From positions 62,001-126,000 of the forward strand of contig JAJDXS010000023.1 of assembly GCA_022823145.1 (NCBI GenBank): 64,000 bases of DNA. The letters are read 5' to 3'. This document shows, in pieces, positions 27,177 to 35,431 of this stretch. Origin of the DNA: Gemmatimonadota bacterium. GTDB taxonomy: Bacteria > Gemmatimonadota > Gemmatimonadetes > Longimicrobiales > Gaopeijiaceae. The notes under the pieces are model-generated. The model saw only the letters and a list, made by a program, of their open reading frames with translations. It had not been told where the DNA came from and made no database searches. Both the position numbers and the translations under genes were made by a program. Position 1 is the stretch's first letter; every line of letters starts with the position of its first letter.

Positions 27177-27992
27177 TTGCTGACCGCAATCCGACTGAAG
27201 AATCCACCGGTCTCCCAACGGGACACCTTTCCCTTCAGCATTCCCGCGTTGCAGGAGCTGCGCGAGATGGCCCTGCCCGGGCCGGTCACGTTCCTTGCCG
27301 GCGAGAACGGGTCGGGGAAGTCGACGCTGCTCGAGGCGCTGGCGATCGCAACGAACCTGCCCACGGTGGGTGGCAGCGATGCAGCGTCCGACGATTCCCT
27401 CGCGAGCCAGCGCCTGCTTGCGAAGCGAATGGTCGCTGTATGGAGCAAACGGAAACACCGGGGCTTCTTCATGCGCGCGGAGGACTTCTTCGGCTTCATC
27501 CAGCGTCTGGGCACACTGCGGATGCAGATGGAGGCGCGGCTCGATGAAGTCGACCGCGAGTACGGGGGCCGGTCCGAGTTGGCCAGGACGCTTGCGAGGG
27601 GACCGGCTGCCGGATCGCTCGCCGCGATGCGGTCGAGGTACGGCGACGACCTGGACGCGAATTCCCACGGGGAGAGCTTCCTGCGCCTCTTTGGATCGCG
27701 CTTCGTTCCCGAAGGGCTCTACCTGCTGGACGAGCCGGAAGCGGCGCTATCGCCCCAGAGTCAGTTGGGCTTTGTCGCGATGATGTCCGATATGGTCGGG
27801 CAGGGGGCGCAATTCGTCATCGCAACGCATTCGCCGGTGCTCATGGCCGTGCCCGGAGCGACGATCTACAGCTTCGACAGTTCGCCGCTCCGGGAGGTTT
27901 CCTACGACGCGCTCGATGGTGTCGGTCTGTTCCGGGACTTCCTGCGCGCACCCGACCGGTACATGCGAAGGCTTTGGAGCGGACCGTCCTGA
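27177..27992 (+). CDS. AAA-type ATPase (COG3910-like)
   Basis: A predicted 271-residue ATPase with Walker A TFLAGENGSGKSTLLEAL and Walker B YLLDEPEAALSPQSQ followed by FVIATHSPVLMAVP, the SMC/ABC-like arrangement of standalone predicted ATPases. The inserted region between them is helical and short. The start is uncertain: TTG at 27177 gives the usual family N-terminus (RLKNPPVSQRDTFPFSIPAL); an in-frame ATG at 27060 would add 39 residues. No toxin or nuclease partner is adjacent. Function unknown. Confidence 0.82.
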   Translation: MLTAIRLKNPPVSQRDTFPFSIPALQELREMALPGPVTFLAGENGSGKSTLLEALAIATNLPTVGGSDAASDDSLASQRLLAKRMVAVWSKRKHRGFFMRAEDFFGFIQRLGTLRMQMEARLDEVDREYGGRSELARTLARGPAAGSLAAMRSRYGDDLDANSHGESFLRLFGSRFVPEGLYLLDEPEAALSPQSQLGFVAMMSDMVGQGAQFVIATHSPVLMAVPGATIYSFDSSPLREVSYDALDGVGLFRDFLRAPDRYMRRLWSGPS

Positions 27993-28001
27993 GGGCCTCG
28001 C

Positions 28002-28619
28002 TCAGGCTTCGGCGCTCTCTCCGGAATCCGCCTCCGCCCTGGCCGCGCGCCGCCGCTCCCTGGCGGCGTCCCACGCGGCGTCCATGTCCTTCACCGCGCG
28101 GTCCAACACCGCCTTCATGTCGCTGAAGAGCTGGTCGTCCTCGAACCAGCTGACTGCGCCCTGGAAGGTCGTGCGTGTCAGCCGGGAGAGCCTGCGCGTC
28201 AGTGCGGCCATGTCCTTGCCCAGGCGGTCACCGAACTGCGAGACGCGGTCGAAGATCCGCTTGACATGGTCCCGATTCTCGTTGAGGAAAGCGCGACCCG
28301 AGTCGGTGATCGAGTAGACCTTCTTGCCGCCATAGTCCTCCGAGGTCAGGTGTCCCTGATCCTCGAGCAACTGCAGGGTAGGGTAGACGGACCCCGGGCT
28401 CGCCTTGTAGCTGCCCGCGGATTCCTCCTCCAGCGCCTGCATGACCTCGTAGCCATGCATCGGCTTTTCCGCTATGAGCGCCAGGATGGCGAACTTGAGG
28501 TCTCCCCGCTCGAACCACCTCCACCGGGCCCGCCGACGGTGGCGCCGGCGACCGCGCCGATCGGAAGTGCCGAAGGGCCAGGGCAGGTTGTCGAAGTCGA
28601 AGTAGTCGTCGAACCTCAT
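28002..28619 (-). CDS. PadR family transcriptional regulator (long form)
   Basis: A 205-residue regulator. After an unusual Arg-rich N-terminus (DRRGRRRHRRRARWRW, about residues 20-35) comes the PadR winged helix: LKFAILALIAEKPMHGYEVM, GSVYPTLQLLEDQG and GKKVYSITDSGRAFL. The C-terminal half is a dimerising helical segment ending in a charged tail. CTGGAGG ribosome site before the ATG at 28619. The divergent propeller gene lies 194 bp away across an operator-like repeat, so autoregulation and control of that gene are likely. Confidence 0.93.
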   Translation of the reverse strand: MRFDDYFDFDNLPWPFGTSDRRGRRRHRRRARWRWFERGDLKFAILALIAEKPMHGYEVMQALEEESAGSYKASPGSVYPTLQLLEDQGHLTSEDYGGKKVYSITDSGRAFLNENRDHVKRIFDRVSQFGDRLGKDMAALTRRLSRLTRTTFQGAVSWFEDDQLFSDMKAVLDRAVKDMDAAWDAARERRRAARAEADSGESAEA

Positions 28620-28733
28620 TGTGAAATCCTCCAGTGAAGTCGTGGGTTTTCGGTCGGCCGGCGGACCGCGCCGCTCTTTCCGATTCGCGATTCGCTCCCG
28701 ATGTTGTCCGGGACGATCATGAACACTAATGGC

Positions 28734-28768
28734 GACATATCGAGATGTAAAGAGACATATCGAGATAT
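28734..28768. promoter_or_regulatory. Operator-like repeat for the PadR regulator
   Basis: GACATATCGAGAT occurs at 28734-28746 and again at 28754-28766, exactly 20 bp apart (about two helical turns). Between them ATGTAAAGAGACAT (28745-28758) forms the ATGT-N6-ACAT dyad, close to the ATGT/ACAT pattern of known PadR sites. It lies in the only intergenic space between the PadR gene and the divergent propeller gene. Assignment is by position and motif resemblance. Confidence 0.6.
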
Positions 28769-28813
28769 TCATGTTGATCGTACGTGTTCGCGCCCACGGA
28801 GGGATTCACCGAC

Positions 28814-30901
28814 ATGTCATGCTTCTCCCAAAGCTTCGTCCTGCGGGCCGTCGCAACCACCGGGTTCGTTGCCATTGCGCCGTTGTTTTCGGACCTGGGT
28901 TGGCCGGTCGGCCCAACCCTGGCCGCGCAGACCGCTTCACGGCTGGAGGCCGACCCGCCCAGCCTCGTGATCGAGCGCGGCGCAAGCGTCACCCTGACCA
29001 TCCGGGTTCTGGACGGCGAGGGACGGGCGGTCGACGAAGCGGTGCGCGTTGCGGGGGCGCGCCGTGCGCTCTCGGTTGAGGGCGGCGCCGCGACCGATGG
29101 CGCCACACGAACCACCGTTACCGCGCTGGAAGTCGGAGAATGGGAGATCGTGGTCACCACGGTGCGGCCCGGACCCGGCGGCGCACCGCTGCAGCTGGCC
29201 GTGCCGGTCGTGGTGGACTGGCCGCCCGTCGTGCGCGTCGAGGTGGCGCGCCCGGGCCCGGTCTTCGAGGGGAGCACGCTGACGCACCGCGCCACCGCCC
29301 TGCACGAGGACGGCACCATGCGCCCCGGCGCCGAGTTCGCCTGGCGGACCAGCGACCCCGCGCGCGCCGAGGTCGACGCCTTCGGACACGTGCGCGGCCT
29401 GGCGCCGGGGCCGGTTCGCATCGAGGCCGTCTTCGAGGGCGTGACCGGCGGCCTGGACGGTGACGTGCGGCCATTCACCGGAACCGCGCTGGAGATCGTG
29501 GGCGGCGCGGCGGACGCAGTCGTGCGCACCGGCGACGTACAGACCTTCACCGCGATCGTGCGCGACGCCGAGGGGCGCACCATCGAGGAGGCCCCGGTCG
29601 AGTGGAGCCACAGCTACCTCCCGGCCACGGGGGTGATCGCACCGCCCGCCCCGGGCCAGATCGCGGGCGGGAAGATCGTGGCCGACGTGCCCGGCGAGTT
29701 CACCGTCGTGGCGCGTTCGGGCGGGCTCCGCGCCACGCGCACCTTCGAGGCCGTGCCGCGCGAGGTTGTCCGCTCGATGGAGATCGTGGGTCGCGGCCGC
29801 CAGGAGCGCGTCTACAGCACCGACTTCTGGGTGTTCACCGGTGTCGACGGCCGGGACTATGCGCTGGTCGGCGCGAAGCAGTCGGACGGGCACGGATTCG
29901 TGTTCGACGTCACCGACCCCGACAACGTCATCAAGACCGATTCCATACAGGTCGACGCACGGTCCGTCAACGACGTGAAGGTGTCGCCCGACGGGCGGTA
30001 CGCGTCTCTCACGCGCGAGGGCGCGTCGAACCGGAGAAACGGCGTGGTGATCCTCGACCTCGCCGATCCGGCCCACCCCGTCATCGCCGCCGAATACACC
30101 GAAGGACTGACCGGCGGCGTCCACAACGCCTTCCCGACCAACGACCACCTCTTCGCCCTCTCCAACGGCGACAAGTACGTCATCCTCGACGTCCGCGACA
30201 TCTACAACCCGAAGCAGGTCTCCGAATACGACCACCCGAACAGCCGCGTCCACGACGTGTGGGTCCACGACGGGATCGCGTATTCGGCCGAATGGGGGTC
30301 CGGGCTGGTCGCCGTCGACGTGGGCAACGGTCGCTGGGGCGGCACGATCGAGAACCCCGTGTTCGTGACCAACTACCCGGTGCCGACCGGCGCCACGCAC
30401 GCGGTATTCCCGTACTACTCGGAGTCGGCGGGCAGGTTCTACGTCTTCATCGGCGACGAGATCCTGACGCGCGAGGGGATGGCGTGGGAAGGCGTCGGCC
30501 CCGACTTCCGCCAGAAGTACGATCCCGAGACGGGGCGGGGCGGCTACCCGCGGGCCAGCTGGGGCTACATCCAGGTCGTCGACTTCGACGATCCCGAGAA
30601 CCCCCGGATGGTCGCACGCTACGAGGTGTCGGAGTTCGGGACGCACAACATCTGGGTCGAGAACGACATCCTGTACCAGGCGTACTACGAGGGGGGCATG
30701 CGGCTGGTGGACGTGTCGGGCGAGCTGATGGGCAACCTCTACACGCAGGGCCGCGAGATCTCGGTCTACAAGGCGTTCGACCCGGTGGGCTTCATTCCCA
30801 ACTCGCCGGGCGCCTGGAGCGTGATGCCCCACCGCGACCTGGTCTGGTTCGCCGACATCAATTCGGGGCTGTGGGCGATGAGGTTCTCGGAGTCGCCGTA
30901 G
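28814..30901 (+). CDS. Secreted Ig-like plus LVIVD-repeat beta-propeller protein
   Basis: A 695-residue exported protein. A signal-like N-terminus (to TLAAQ) is followed by two to three bacterial Ig-like domains (about residues 40-330, with SLVIERGASVTLTIRVLD and ALEIVGGAADAV). The C-terminal 350 residues form an LVIVD-type propeller (NGVVILDLADPAHPVIAAEY, YVILDVRDIYNPKQVSEY, IQVVDFDDPENPRMVARY). Such proteins are thought to be extracellular binding or scaffold proteins. Divergent from the PadR gene and probably under its control. Confidence 0.85.
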   Translation: MSCFSQSFVLRAVATTGFVAIAPLFSDLGWPVGPTLAAQTASRLEADPPSLVIERGASVTLTIRVLDGEGRAVDEAVRVAGARRALSVEGGAATDGATRTTVTALEVGEWEIVVTTVRPGPGGAPLQLAVPVVVDWPPVVRVEVARPGPVFEGSTLTHRATALHEDGTMRPGAEFAWRTSDPARAEVDAFGHVRGLAPGPVRIEAVFEGVTGGLDGDVRPFTGTALEIVGGAADAVVRTGDVQTFTAIVRDAEGRTIEEAPVEWSHSYLPATGVIAPPAPGQIAGGKIVADVPGEFTVVARSGGLRATRTFEAVPREVVRSMEIVGRGRQERVYSTDFWVFTGVDGRDYALVGAKQSDGHGFVFDVTDPDNVIKTDSIQVDARSVNDVKVSPDGRYASLTREGASNRRNGVVILDLADPAHPVIAAEYTEGLTGGVHNAFPTNDHLFALSNGDKYVILDVRDIYNPKQVSEYDHPNSRVHDVWVHDGIAYSAEWGSGLVAVDVGNGRWGGTIENPVFVTNYPVPTGATHAVFPYYSESAGRFYVFIGDEILTREGMAWEGVGPDFRQKYDPETGRGGYPRASWGYIQVVDFDDPENPRMVARYEVSEFGTHNIWVENDILYQAYYEGGMRLVDVSGELMGNLYTQGREISVYKAFDPVGFIPNSPGAWSVMPHRDLVWFADINSGLWAMRFSESP

Positions 30902-30914
30902 GTCGCGTGGCCGC

Positions 30915-32243
30915 GTGACCGCGAACCAGCCGGCGACGTCGCTTCGGCCCGCCGAAAGGGCCGTGCTGGACGGCGTCGACGGGGACTGGCTGCTCCGGAC
31001 GCTCGGCGGCCTGGTCGCGATCCCGAGCTGGCAGGGCCGCGAGCGCCCCGCTCAGGAGTATGTCGCCGACGTGCTCGACGGCCTGGGCATGACGCTCGAC
31101 GTCTGGGAGATCGACGAGGCCGAACTCTCGCGTCACCCCGAATACGCGAGCGAAATCGTCCGCGAAGATCCGCTCGGAGTGGTGGGTTGTTGGGAGGGGG
31201 AGGGCGGAGATGGCGGCCCGGCGCTGGTCTTGAACGGGCACGTCGACGTGGTGCCGCCCGGCGACGAGGGAAGGTGGACCACACCGCCCTTCGAGATGGC
31301 CCTGCGGCAGGACCCGTCCAGCGCGTCGGAGCGGGCTCGGCGCCGTGTGTACGGCCGTGGCGTGCTCGACATGAAGGGACCGCTGGTCGCGGGCCTCGCG
31401 GGGGTGAAGGCCGTCCTGGATTCGGGGACCCCGCTGCGCGGCTCCCTGTGCTTCCACTCCGTGGTCGGCGAGGAGGACGGAGGCCTCGGCACACTCGCCG
31501 CCGTCCTGCGGGGCCATGTGGGCGACGGTGCCATCGTGCTGGAGCCGACCGGGCTCGAGGTGGCGGCGGCCCAGGCCGGGGCGCTCAACTTTCGCCTGAC
31601 CGTGCCGGGGCGCGCCGCGCACGGGGCCCTGCGCCATGAGGGTGTGAGCGCGCTGGAGAAGTTCATGCTCCTGTACGAGGACCTCGTGGACTTCGAGGCC
31701 GAGCGCAACGCGGCGGCCGACGACCCGCGGCTGGCGGCGTATCCGGTCCCCTACCCGATCTGCATCGGGACGGTGCAGGGTGGGGAATGGGCGTCGTCGG
31801 TGCCGGAATCGGTGCGCGCAGAGGGCCGGTTCGGCGTGGCCGTACAGGAGGACGTGTACGCCGCCCGCGCGGCTCTGGAGGCCCGGGTGGCCGCCTGCTG
31901 CGGCCAGGACGACTTCCTGCGGCACAACCCGGCGCGGGTGGAGTGGTGGGGCGGCCAGTTCGCGCCCTGCGAGACGGCCGCCGACGCCCGGGTCGTTTCG
32001 GTGGCAAGGAGTGCGGCCCGGGACCTGGGTGTGGGCGGCGCGGAGGTCGTCGGCGTGCCCTACGGATCGGACCTGCGCCACCTCGTGAACACGGGGCGCA
32101 CGCCGGGGGTGCTCTTCGGCCCCGGAGACATCGGCGAGGCGCACTGCGAGAACGAGTCGATCGCGGTGCAGGATCTGATCGACGGAGCCAGGGCTGTCGC
32201 CCTGGTCGTCCTCCGGTATCTCAGCCCGTCTTCGTCGCCGTGA
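30915..32243 (+). CDS. M20 family metallopeptidase (ArgE/DapE-like deacylase)
   Basis: A 442-residue cytosolic amidohydrolase with a GTG start. Metal-site motifs are in order: LVLNGHVDVVPPG (His, Asp), GVLDMKGPL (bridging Asp), VVGEEDGGLG (catalytic Glu) and GDIGEAHCENE (C-terminal His). This is the ArgE/DapE/CPG2 fold, cleaving N-acyl amino acids or dipeptides. It follows the propeller gene by 13 bp. The 3' end overlaps the convergent lipoprotein gene by 23 bp. Confidence 0.93.
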   Translation: MTANQPATSLRPAERAVLDGVDGDWLLRTLGGLVAIPSWQGRERPAQEYVADVLDGLGMTLDVWEIDEAELSRHPEYASEIVREDPLGVVGCWEGEGGDGGPALVLNGHVDVVPPGDEGRWTTPPFEMALRQDPSSASERARRRVYGRGVLDMKGPLVAGLAGVKAVLDSGTPLRGSLCFHSVVGEEDGGLGTLAAVLRGHVGDGAIVLEPTGLEVAAAQAGALNFRLTVPGRAAHGALRHEGVSALEKFMLLYEDLVDFEAERNAAADDPRLAAYPVPYPICIGTVQGGEWASSVPESVRAEGRFGVAVQEDVYAARAALEARVAACCGQDDFLRHNPARVEWWGGQFAPCETAADARVVSVARSAARDLGVGGAEVVGVPYGSDLRHLVNTGRTPGVLFGPGDIGEAHCENESIAVQDLIDGARAVALVVLRYLSPSSSP

Positions 32244-32607
32244 AGTCTCCACCCTCCAGGCCCATCGACCACATGCCCTGTATCACGTCATCCGTGACCG
32301 TGAACTCGACGATCAGCGGCCCACCGGGTCCGGCGGCCTCGATCGTACCGGCCTGTCCCTCCACGGTCACCGACGTGATCGGTATCGGAGGGAAGGCTGC
32401 GCTGACGATCGTCCCGTCGTAGCCTTCCTCCGCCTCTTCGATGGTCATGGTCCCCGTCAGGGGCTGGCCCTCGACGACAGCGGTGTACTCGTAGCTGCCG
32501 ACAGGATCGAAGGGCGGTGGTCCGGCGGGAGTGGTGGCGCAAGCGAGGGCGGCGAGGAGCGCTGCGAGCGGCCCGGCTGCACCAGCGATGCGGGTCGGTC
32601 TGTTCAT
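32221..32607 (-). CDS. Small lipoprotein
   Basis: A 128-residue predicted lipoprotein. The signal (MNRPTRIAGAAGPLAALLAALAC) ends in the lipobox LAAC-like LALAC. The mature domain is a single beta-rich module (YEYTAVVEGQPLTGTMTIEE, IPITSVTVEGQ, LIVEFTVTDDVIQGMW). I do not recognise a named family; similar small modules occur as secreted proteins in Gemmatimonadota. The ATG at 32607 was preferred to the upstream in-frame start at 32625. Confidence 0.7.
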   Translation of the reverse strand: MNRPTRIAGAAGPLAALLAALACATTPAGPPPFDPVGSYEYTAVVEGQPLTGTMTIEEAEEGYDGTIVSAAFPPIPITSVTVEGQAGTIEAAGPGGPLIVEFTVTDDVIQGMWSMGLEGGDFTATKTG

Positions 32608-32686
32608 GGTCTTACCGGGGAACAAGGGCGACTGTGGTCGGGTCCCTAACGGTAACGCGCGCGGTCCGTTTCCGGGATGGTCCGCT

Positions 32687-33502
32687 TCAACGGGGCCGCC
32701 CCCGGACTCTCCAGGTCGGCACGGTGGCCGGGTCTACACCATTCCGACGGGCGAAGTCGTCGATCAGAGCCCGAGCGATGCTGTAGGAGGGAGGCACGGG
32801 AGGGAGCGCATCGGCCGTGAACCACCCCACGTCCTCCAGTTCGTCGTCGTGGTTCTGGAGCTTCCCGCCGTCGTATACGGCCGTGAACCCCACCATGAGC
32901 GAGTCGGGGAAGGGCCACGGCTGGCTGCCGAAGTAGCGGATATGCCTCACCCGGATCCCGGACTCCTCCTCGATCTCCCGCCGCACGGCGTCCTCGAGGC
33001 TCTCTCCCGGGTCCACAAACCCGGCAAGCACCGAATACGAGCCGTGCGGGTGGCGGCGCGATCGGCCCAGCAGGATCTCGCGGCCACGCGTGACCTGGAC
33101 GATCACGGCGGGCGACACCTTCGGGAAGGCGAGGTGGCCGCACGACGGGCACAGCATGGCCTGGTGCCTGGGCGACTCCCCGGTCGCCGTGCCGCATACC
33201 CCGCAGTAGCGGGATGTACGGCGCCAGCGGGCAAGGTGCGCCGCCGTGAGGACGAGGGAGAGGGACGGCTCGGGCAGCAGGGGAAGCACCGCGCGAAGCC
33301 CCATGGCCCTGACGCCCGGCGCGGGCTTCCAGCGCCCGCTCAACCTGGCAGCCATCACGGATTCTGCGCCCGCGGCAACCCGAAACCACTCGGCCCGCCC
33401 TCCTTCCCACCCCTTTGCTTCTTCCAGCGAAGGCAGGTCCGCGGCCCCTTCGGCAAGAACCAGGCGGTCGCCCGCGAACAGGCACGCCTTCATCGGCGGC
33501 AT
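32687..33502 (-). CDS. nudC: NAD+ diphosphatase / RNA decapping Nudix hydrolase NudC
   Basis: A Nudix hydrolase of about 271 residues that splits NAD(H) into NMN and AMP and removes NAD caps from RNA. It has the zinc ribbon CGVCG...CPSCG, the Nudix box GFVDPGESLEDAVRREIEEE and the NudC-specific SQPWPFPDS. The start is not certain: ATG at 33502 or 33493 are the best; an in-frame ATG at 33523 falls inside a repeat-like sequence and has no ribosome site. Confidence 0.94.
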   Translation of the reverse strand: MPPMKACLFAGDRLVLAEGAADLPSLEEAKGWEGGRAEWFRVAAGAESVMAARLSGRWKPAPGVRAMGLRAVLPLLPEPSLSLVLTAAHLARWRRTSRYCGVCGTATGESPRHQAMLCPSCGHLAFPKVSPAVIVQVTRGREILLGRSRRHPHGSYSVLAGFVDPGESLEDAVRREIEEESGIRVRHIRYFGSQPWPFPDSLMVGFTAVYDGGKLQNHDDELEDVGWFTADALPPVPPSYSIARALIDDFARRNGVDPATVPTWRVRGRPR

Positions 33503-33874
33503 TCGCTCGTTGCGGGACGCCATGGCCGGTCCATCTGCCCGCGGAGCAACGCAGGGCGAAGCCCAGAAGCACAACAATGTAAAGCCGACACGACAGTTTG
33601 TAATATTGTCATGACATTGCGTGGGCGCTCAGCGCTCTTGCACGACGCGGATACATCCTGGGCCGCGTGCATACCGGGTTCGGATTCGTCGTGGACTCTC
33701 ATGAATGCTATGGCGGGAAGCCCGCTTCGGATACCCGATTCCAGGCGAGCCGCGGCGGACAGGCTCCGTCCACCCCCGGGTTCCGGCGGGTCACCTGTTC
33801 CCATTCCGTGCCTGCGTCTATTGTGAAGGGTCACGTCGGCAACCGACCAACCCAACGAGGCTCGCACACTTCAC
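33503..33874. other. Intergenic region with a repeat-family core
   Basis: A 372-bp gap between nudC and the molybdoenzyme operon, transcribed apart. Its left third (about 33515-33620, read on the minus strand) resembles the core of the MITE-like element at 55580: a 17-bp stretch, ATTACAAACTGTCGTGT (33588-33604 reversed), differs at one base from 55672-55688, and both are followed by TTTACAT, a CTGG...CTGCGTTGCTCC block and an imperfect hairpin. I see no other gene in the rest. Confidence 0.55.
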
Positions 33875-35431
33875 GTGTCCGTCGAATCCGAACCCGCCAC
33901 TTCAACCCGGCGTCCGGCCTGGGCGAAAGTCGTCGACCAGACCCGCTGCATCGGCTGCCACGCCTGCACCACGGCCTGCAAGTCCGAGAACGAGGTTCCG
34001 CTTTCGGTCACGCGCACCTATGTGAAGTACGTCGACACCGGGACGTTTCCGCAGGCCAGGCGCTCGTTCCAGGTGACGCGCTGCAATCAGTGCGAGGCCC
34101 CGCCGTGCGTGACCGCGTGTCCCACCTCGGCGATGTTCAAGCGGGCGGACGGGATCGTCGACTTCGACAAGAGCGCCTGCATCGGGTGCAAGGCCTGCAT
34201 CGCAGCCTGTCCCTACGACGCGATCTTCATCAATCCCGAGGACCACTCGGCCGAGAAGTGCAACTTCTGCGCGCACCGCCTCGACATCGGACTCGAACCG
34301 GCGTGCGTGGTTGTCTGTCCGACCGAAGCGCTGCTCGTGGGAGACATGAACGACCCGACGTCGCAGGTCGCGAAGATCATCAACCGCGATCCGGTGGCGG
34401 TGCGGCGGCCGGAGAAGGAGACCAGGCCGAAGCTGTACTACAAGGGAGGCGACCAGGTCACGCTCGACCCGCTGGCTGCGCAAAGACCGGCCGGCGGGCT
34501 GTTCATGTGGAGCGAGCAGGGCGAGGTGGACCACGGCGTGCCGGCCGGGCACCCGGGACCCTGGAACTCGTCCGCGGCGGCGGTGCTCAGCTACGACATG
34601 CCGCACCGCGCGCCGTGGGACTTCCGCGTGTCGCTGTATACCTGGACCAAGTCCATCGCCGCGGGTGCATACCTCGCGCCGTTCCTCCTGCTTCTCACCG
34701 GGGCGATCACCGCGGCCAGCCCGCTCTGGATGTTCGTCGCGCCGATCGTGGCCGGCGTGTTTCTGGCGCTGACGGGAGCGGTTCTGATCTGGGATCTGGA
34801 ACACCCCGCGCGCTTCCACCTGATCTTCCGGCGGCCCCAGTGGCGGAGCTGGCTGGTGCGCGGAGGCTTCATCATCGGCGGCTACGGTGCCGCGCTGGCG
34901 GCGCACATCGGGGTGGTCCTGACGGGTGGGTCGCCGCCGCTCTGGCTTGGCCTCGCGGGCAGTGCCCTCGCGATTCTCACCGCAGTCTACACCGCCTTCC
35001 TCTTCGGCCAGGCCAAGGCGCGGGACATGTGGCAGAACCCCCTGCTCCCCGTGCACTTCCTCGTCCAGGCGTTCATGGCGGGGGCCGGCGCGGTTGTGCT
35101 GACGGTGCTGGTTCTGCCCACGGCCACGGGACCCATGGGGGCCGGCGCGATGTCCGCCGCCCTCCGGTTCTTTGCGATGGGGAGCGCCGCCCACGCCCTC
35201 ATGATCCTGGGCGAAATCCTGATGCCGCCGCCCACCGCCCACGCCCGCCTCGCGGAGCGCGAGATGACTCACGGGCGGTTCCGGGGCTGGTTCCGCGCGG
35301 GCCTTCTCGGTGCGCTCCTCGGTGTGGCCGCTCCGTGGCTGGGCTGGATCGTGGTGCCCATCGGCCTTGCCGCCCTGTTGGCGTACGAGCACGCCTACGT
35401 GCAGGCGGGCCAGTCGGTGGCGCTTTCATGA
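33875..35431 (+). CDS. Fused four-cluster ferredoxin and NrfD-type membrane subunit
   Basis: A 518-residue fusion of the electron-transfer and membrane subunits of a molybdoenzyme complex. Residues 1-190 carry four [4Fe-4S] cysteine sets (CIGCHACTTAC, CNQCEAPPCVTACP, CIGCKACIAACP, CNFCAHRLDIG...CVVVCP). After a linker, residues about 250-518 form an eight-helix NrfD/PsrC-type quinone-interacting domain (GAYLAPFLLLLTGAIT, LIWDLEHPARFHLIFRRPQW). These are normally two genes (PsrB/PsrC or SoeB/SoeC). No Tat or Sec signal is present. GTG start; four-base overlap with the catalytic gene. Confidence 0.93.
   Translation: MSVESEPATSTRRPAWAKVVDQTRCIGCHACTTACKSENEVPLSVTRTYVKYVDTGTFPQARRSFQVTRCNQCEAPPCVTACPTSAMFKRADGIVDFDKSACIGCKACIAACPYDAIFINPEDHSAEKCNFCAHRLDIGLEPACVVVCPTEALLVGDMNDPTSQVAKIINRDPVAVRRPEKETRPKLYYKGGDQVTLDPLAAQRPAGGLFMWSEQGEVDHGVPAGHPGPWNSSAAAVLSYDMPHRAPWDFRVSLYTWTKSIAAGAYLAPFLLLLTGAITAASPLWMFVAPIVAGVFLALTGAVLIWDLEHPARFHLIFRRPQWRSWLVRGGFIIGGYGAALAAHIGVVLTGGSPPLWLGLAGSALAILTAVYTAFLFGQAKARDMWQNPLLPVHFLVQAFMAGAGAVVLTVLVLPTATGPMGAGAMSAALRFFAMGSAAHALMILGEILMPPPTAHARLAEREMTHGRFRGWFRAGLLGALLGVAAPWLGWIVVPIGLAALLAYEHAYVQAGQSVALS

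Noticed and set aside
33503..33523. ATG 33523 as nudC start
   Set aside because: It falls within the repeat-like core and lacks a ribosome site; 33502 or 33493 give the family N-terminus.
33667..35427. Long open extension upstream of the molybdoenzyme catalytic subunit
   Set aside because: It overlaps the ferredoxin-NrfD gene in another frame and has Arg/Gly-rich low-complexity translation; the ATGA at 35428 is the true start.
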